In this document: piece by piece, positions 55,935 to 64,000 of the stretch
Layout: every line of letters starts with the position of its first letter
How positions within the stretch are numbered: position 1 is the first letter of the stretch
Made by a program: the position numbers and the translations under genes
Origin: Massilia putida
GTDB taxonomy: Bacteria; Pseudomonadota; Gammaproteobacteria; Burkholderiales; Burkholderiaceae_D
Length of the DNA: 64,000 nucleotides
Assembly: GCF_001941825.1 (NCBI RefSeq)
Contig: NZ_CP019038.1
Coordinates: forward strand, 868,001 to 932,000
Direction of reading: 5' to 3'
The notes under the pieces: generated by a model
The model's database searches: none
What the model saw: only the letters and a program-made list of their open reading frames with translations
Told to the model about the DNA's origin: nothing

Positions 55935-56046
55935 CGATAGCAGCGCGTCCCGCAATCGCTAAGGCCAGAGTTTCGATAGGACGTATCAGCGATTCCGATC
56001 GATCAGCCGGTTGATCATGACCCGCGAACGTCGATAGCAGGTATCA
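55935..56046. promoter_or_regulatory. Cluster of CGATA-N5-TATCA boxes in the MFS/receptor divergon
   Basis: Two inverted repeats, CGATAGGACGTATCA (55974-55988) and CGATAGCAGGTATCA (56032-56046), 58 bases apart, plus a half-site CGATAGCAG at 55935. The second is nearly the reverse complement of the site at 53045. Such multiple boxes in a divergent promoter are typical of LysR-type control. Confidence 0.65.
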
Positions 56047-56167
56047 CGGAATACGGCTTTGGAATGGATGAGGTGCGTACCTATACTCGACTCGCATCGA
56101 GACAACAGGCCGGCACCGACCGGCCCGACCATGCCGGTCCGGTGACCGGCAAACATCAGGAGACAAT

Positions 56168-58477
56168 ATGCAAGCACCCCGTACCCCGTCGACGCTCGGT
56201 TCGCTGACCGTCCTGTCCATGAGCCTCGCCGCGATCTGGAACCCCGCCCTCGCCCAGAGCGCCGACAGCGGCGCCGGCCTCGATGCGACCGCGAAGATCG
56301 AAAAGGGCATCGAGACCGTCGTCGTCACCGCGCAAAAGCGCAGCCAGAGCATCAAGGAAGTCCCCGTCGCCATCACGGTCGTCAACGCCGCGCAGCTGGA
56401 ACGCGCCGGCGTCAAGGACATCGGCGACCTCGCCAAGACGGCGGCGTCGCTCGAATTCGGCGACCAGTCGACCGGCGGCGCCGGCGGCAGCGCATCGATC
56501 CGCGGCATCGGCACGGCGGTGTTCACGCAATCGGCGGAAAGCTCGGTCGGCGTGGTCGTCGACGGCGTGCCGCAGGGTGCGACCGCAAGCGGCTTGATGT
56601 TCGACCTCGCCCGCGTCGAAGTGCTGCGCGGGCCGCAGGGCACGCTGTTCGGCAAGAACGCCTCGGCAGGCGTTCTGAATATGGCGACGCAGGAACCGAT
56701 CATCGGCGACCGTGGCGGCAATGTGCAGGTCGAATTCAAGGGCGACCATGGCGAAGCCGTGCGCGCCACCGGCAACGTCCCGCTGAACGACATGTCGGCA
56801 CTGCGCATCGCCGCCGTGGCCGAGCGCAACAAGGGCGTCTATCACAACGTCCTGACCGACAAGGACAGTGTGACGAACAACGGCGGCGCGCGCCTGCGCT
56901 ACCTGCTCAAGCCGAACCGCGACGTCAGCGTCAACCTGATCGCGGACGCGTCGAACCAGCGCAACGAGAACGCCGTGTTCTTCGCGCCATCGGTGGCGTA
57001 TGCGACCAACGCCGCCGGCAACCATCATCCGGCGGCGGAATTCGCATCGTGCGGCGTCACGGTCTCGAAGACCAACAACCAGGTGTGCTCGGATGGTCCG
57101 GAAATCCAGCATTCGAAGGTGCGCGGCCTGTCCGGCCAGGTCGACTGGACGCTCGGCAGCGGCGACACGCTGACGTCGATCACCGCCTACCGCACGCGCA
57201 AGCAGGGCCCGGACAGCGTCAACATCGGCATGTCGAACACGTACGACAAGGTCTACAACTTCAATCCGCACCAGGACGCGCGCCAGTTCTCGCAGGAGCT
57301 GCGGATCGCCTCGCCGGGCAAGCAAGCGCTCGACTACGTCGGCGGCCTGTTCTACGCCGACTCGCACAACGACAAGGATTCCACCACGACGATCCTGCCG
57401 AGCACCTTCCTGCCTTCGCCGCCCGTGCCGCGCTCGATCGCGACCGACGCGATCCAGCACGCCCGGCTCACCACGAAGGCGCTGTTCGGTCAGGCGACGT
57501 ACCACGTGACCGACGCCACCGGCATCATCGCCGGCCTGCGCTACACCCGCGACACCGTCACGGCCGACGAGTCGCAATCCAGCGTCGTCGCGTTCGACGG
57601 CTTCGCCTTGCCGGCCTCCGTCAAGGCGGCCAGCGGCAGCGCGAACCAGTCCAACGTCTCGGGCAAGATCGGCCTGCAGCACACGGTCTCGAAGAACGTC
57701 AACGTCTACGCCACGCTCAGCCGCGGCTACAAGGGCCCGCAGATCGACAACGATACGCCGATCAATGCCGCCTCCGCAGCCGGCAACTTCGCCGGCAACA
57801 TCGTCAAGCCCGAGCTGCCGACCAGCGTGGAAATCGGTTCCAAGATGTCGTTCCTGAACCGCCGCCTGGACGTCGACGTGGCCGCGTTCCACACGAAGAT
57901 CAAGGATTTCCAGGAGCAGAACTGTACGCTGACGGCCGTCGGCGCACTCTCCTGCATTCCGCTGAACGTGCCGAACGTGACGAGCAAGGGCATCGAGGCC
58001 GACGTGCGCGCCCGCCCGCTGCCGGAACTGCAGCTGGGGCTGTCCGTCGCGATGATCCTCGACACCGCCTACCCGGCCGGCTTCACGTTCGACAACGCCA
58101 ACGTCGGCGGCCAGCGCCTGCTGTACTCGCCCCGCAACAAGGCCACGCTGAACGGCGACTACAGCTGGTCGCTGCCGGGCGACTATGAACTGAAACTGGG
58201 TGGCGACATCGTCTACAAGAGCCGCGTCCGGTTCTGCAACACGTTCGATACGGAATGCGGCTACGGCGGCCATTCCGTCGCCTCGCTGCGTCTTGCGCTG
58301 CGTTCGCCGGACGACAAATGGGGCGTGGAGCTGTACGACCGCAACCTGGGCGACAAGCGCGTGCCGAACGCCATCATCTATCCGCTGCCCGGCAAGGGCG
58401 CCGGTTCGGGCTTCGCGTACAGCCTGGGCGAGAATTCGTTCCGTCGCATCGGCGTGACGCTGGACTACCGCTTCTGA
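56168..58477 (+). CDS. TonB-dependent receptor (short type) of the rhamnosidase operon
   Basis: 769 residues: signal peptide (ends NPALAQ, ~30), TonB box (IETVVVTAQKR), plug with QSIKEVPVAITVVNAAQLER, SIRGIGTAVFTQSAESSVGV, DGVPQGATASGLMFDLARVE and VLRGPQGTLFGKNASAGVLN, barrel ending in YRF. This compact type is common for aromatic or small glycoside ligands and siderophores, unlike the 990-1230-residue glycan receptors elsewhere in the window. The start has GGAGAC upstream. The GH106 gene begins 2 bases after its stop, so uptake and deglycosylation are coupled. Confidence 0.92.
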   Translation: MQAPRTPSTLGSLTVLSMSLAAIWNPALAQSADSGAGLDATAKIEKGIETVVVTAQKRSQSIKEVPVAITVVNAAQLERAGVKDIGDLAKTAASLEFGDQSTGGAGGSASIRGIGTAVFTQSAESSVGVVVDGVPQGATASGLMFDLARVEVLRGPQGTLFGKNASAGVLNMATQEPIIGDRGGNVQVEFKGDHGEAVRATGNVPLNDMSALRIAAVAERNKGVYHNVLTDKDSVTNNGGARLRYLLKPNRDVSVNLIADASNQRNENAVFFAPSVAYATNAAGNHHPAAEFASCGVTVSKTNNQVCSDGPEIQHSKVRGLSGQVDWTLGSGDTLTSITAYRTRKQGPDSVNIGMSNTYDKVYNFNPHQDARQFSQELRIASPGKQALDYVGGLFYADSHNDKDSTTTILPSTFLPSPPVPRSIATDAIQHARLTTKALFGQATYHVTDATGIIAGLRYTRDTVTADESQSSVVAFDGFALPASVKAASGSANQSNVSGKIGLQHTVSKNVNVYATLSRGYKGPQIDNDTPINAASAAGNFAGNIVKPELPTSVEIGSKMSFLNRRLDVDVAAFHTKIKDFQEQNCTLTAVGALSCIPLNVPNVTSKGIEADVRARPLPELQLGLSVAMILDTAYPAGFTFDNANVGGQRLLYSPRNKATLNGDYSWSLPGDYELKLGGDIVYKSRVRFCNTFDTECGYGGHSVASLRLALRSPDDKWGVELYDRNLGDKRVPNAIIYPLPGKGAGSGFAYSLGENSFRRIGVTLDYRF

Positions 58478-58479
58478 CC

Positions 58480-63898
<5,419 letters not shown>

Positions 63899-63959
63899 CT
63901 AGTGGCGGCGTGCCGTGATTAGAATGGATGAAATTATCGATTTCTTGTACTTTTTTGAC

Positions 63960-64000
63960 ATGGCCTTGTTTCCCCGCTTCGCCCTGTACGGCGAGCAGAC
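63960..64000 (+). CDS. Start of a regulator gene, probably AraC-type pobR (truncated)
   Basis: An open plus-strand frame begins ATG at 63960 and reads MALFPRFALYGEQ before the window ends. PRFALYGE is the opening I recall from AraC-family regulators encoded divergently from pobA in Burkholderiales. Only 13 full codons are visible and no clear ribosome site precedes it, so the call rests on this motif and the divergent position. Confidence 0.5.
   Translation, partial: MALFPRFALYGEQ

Overview
This is a high-GC, gene-dense chromosomal segment with almost every codon third position G or C. The gene content points to a plant-polymer-degrading betaproteobacterium, most likely Oxalobacteraceae (Massilia/Duganella-like): five complete TonB-dependent receptors, many glycoside hydrolases, a decayed PEP-CTERM protein, a CII-type regulator, and pca/pob aromatic genes. 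The genus is an inference from content and style; no rRNA or tRNA gene is present to confirm it.

Layout. 1-4.4 kb: a truncated exported protein joining a GH43-like propeller to a GH35 beta-galactosidase domain, divergent from a TonB-dependent receptor. 4.5-7.4 kb: a glyoxalase-fold protein, a PhzF-family enzyme, a TfoX N-domain protein and an exported GH43 enzyme. 7.4-10.9 kb: a cluster of poorly characterised envelope-type genes (PspA-like coiled coil, DUF2491, a secreted low-complexity protein with one membrane segment, a four-helix membrane protein) with a CII-like regulator embedded on the other strand. 11-19.1 kb: a receptor-GH2-GH43 operon on the minus strand with a perfect 16-bp palindrome upstream. 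19.5-20.3 kb: two decayed gene fragments, pectate-lyase-like and PEP-CTERM.

20.4-32.4 kb: a uronate oxidation locus: uronate dehydrogenase, a GntR/FCD regulator, a chemoreceptor, a TonB receptor, then the operon kdgD / 2-oxoglutarate-semialdehyde dehydrogenase / MFS importer / SMP-30 lactonase. It covers hexuronate to 2-oxoglutarate except the aldarate dehydratase, which is not in the window. 32.5-37.4 kb: a flavin reductase, malic enzyme maeB, a signal-less periplasmic-binding-type protein and an exported DUF4380 protein. 37.6-42.4 kb: another receptor and a divergent LacI regulator. LacI-type operators lie upstream of this receptor and of the DUF4380 gene. 43.1-44.6 kb: zwf.

44.8-49.4 kb: a PhaC-like hydrolase, pcaF/pcaJ/pcaI and divergent pcaR with a PcaR-type box between them. 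49.4-62.7 kb: what I consider the most interesting unit. It holds an ABM-domain protein, a NodD-type LysR regulator, an esterase, an amidohydrolase, a GH1 beta-glucosidase, a decayed GlcG gene and an MFS carrier on the minus strand, divergent from a receptor, a GH106 rhamnosidase and an exported nucleoside-hydrolase-type protein. A shared inverted repeat (CGATA-N5-TATCR) occurs before the amidohydrolase and in the MFS/receptor divergon. I infer a regulon for taking up and dismantling rhamnosyl-glucosides of phenolics such as flavonoid glycosides, whose aromatic products could feed pobA (right edge) and the pca genes.

Mobile elements, CRISPR arrays, tRNAs and rRNAs were looked for and not seen. 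Repeats are limited to small palindromic intergenic elements.
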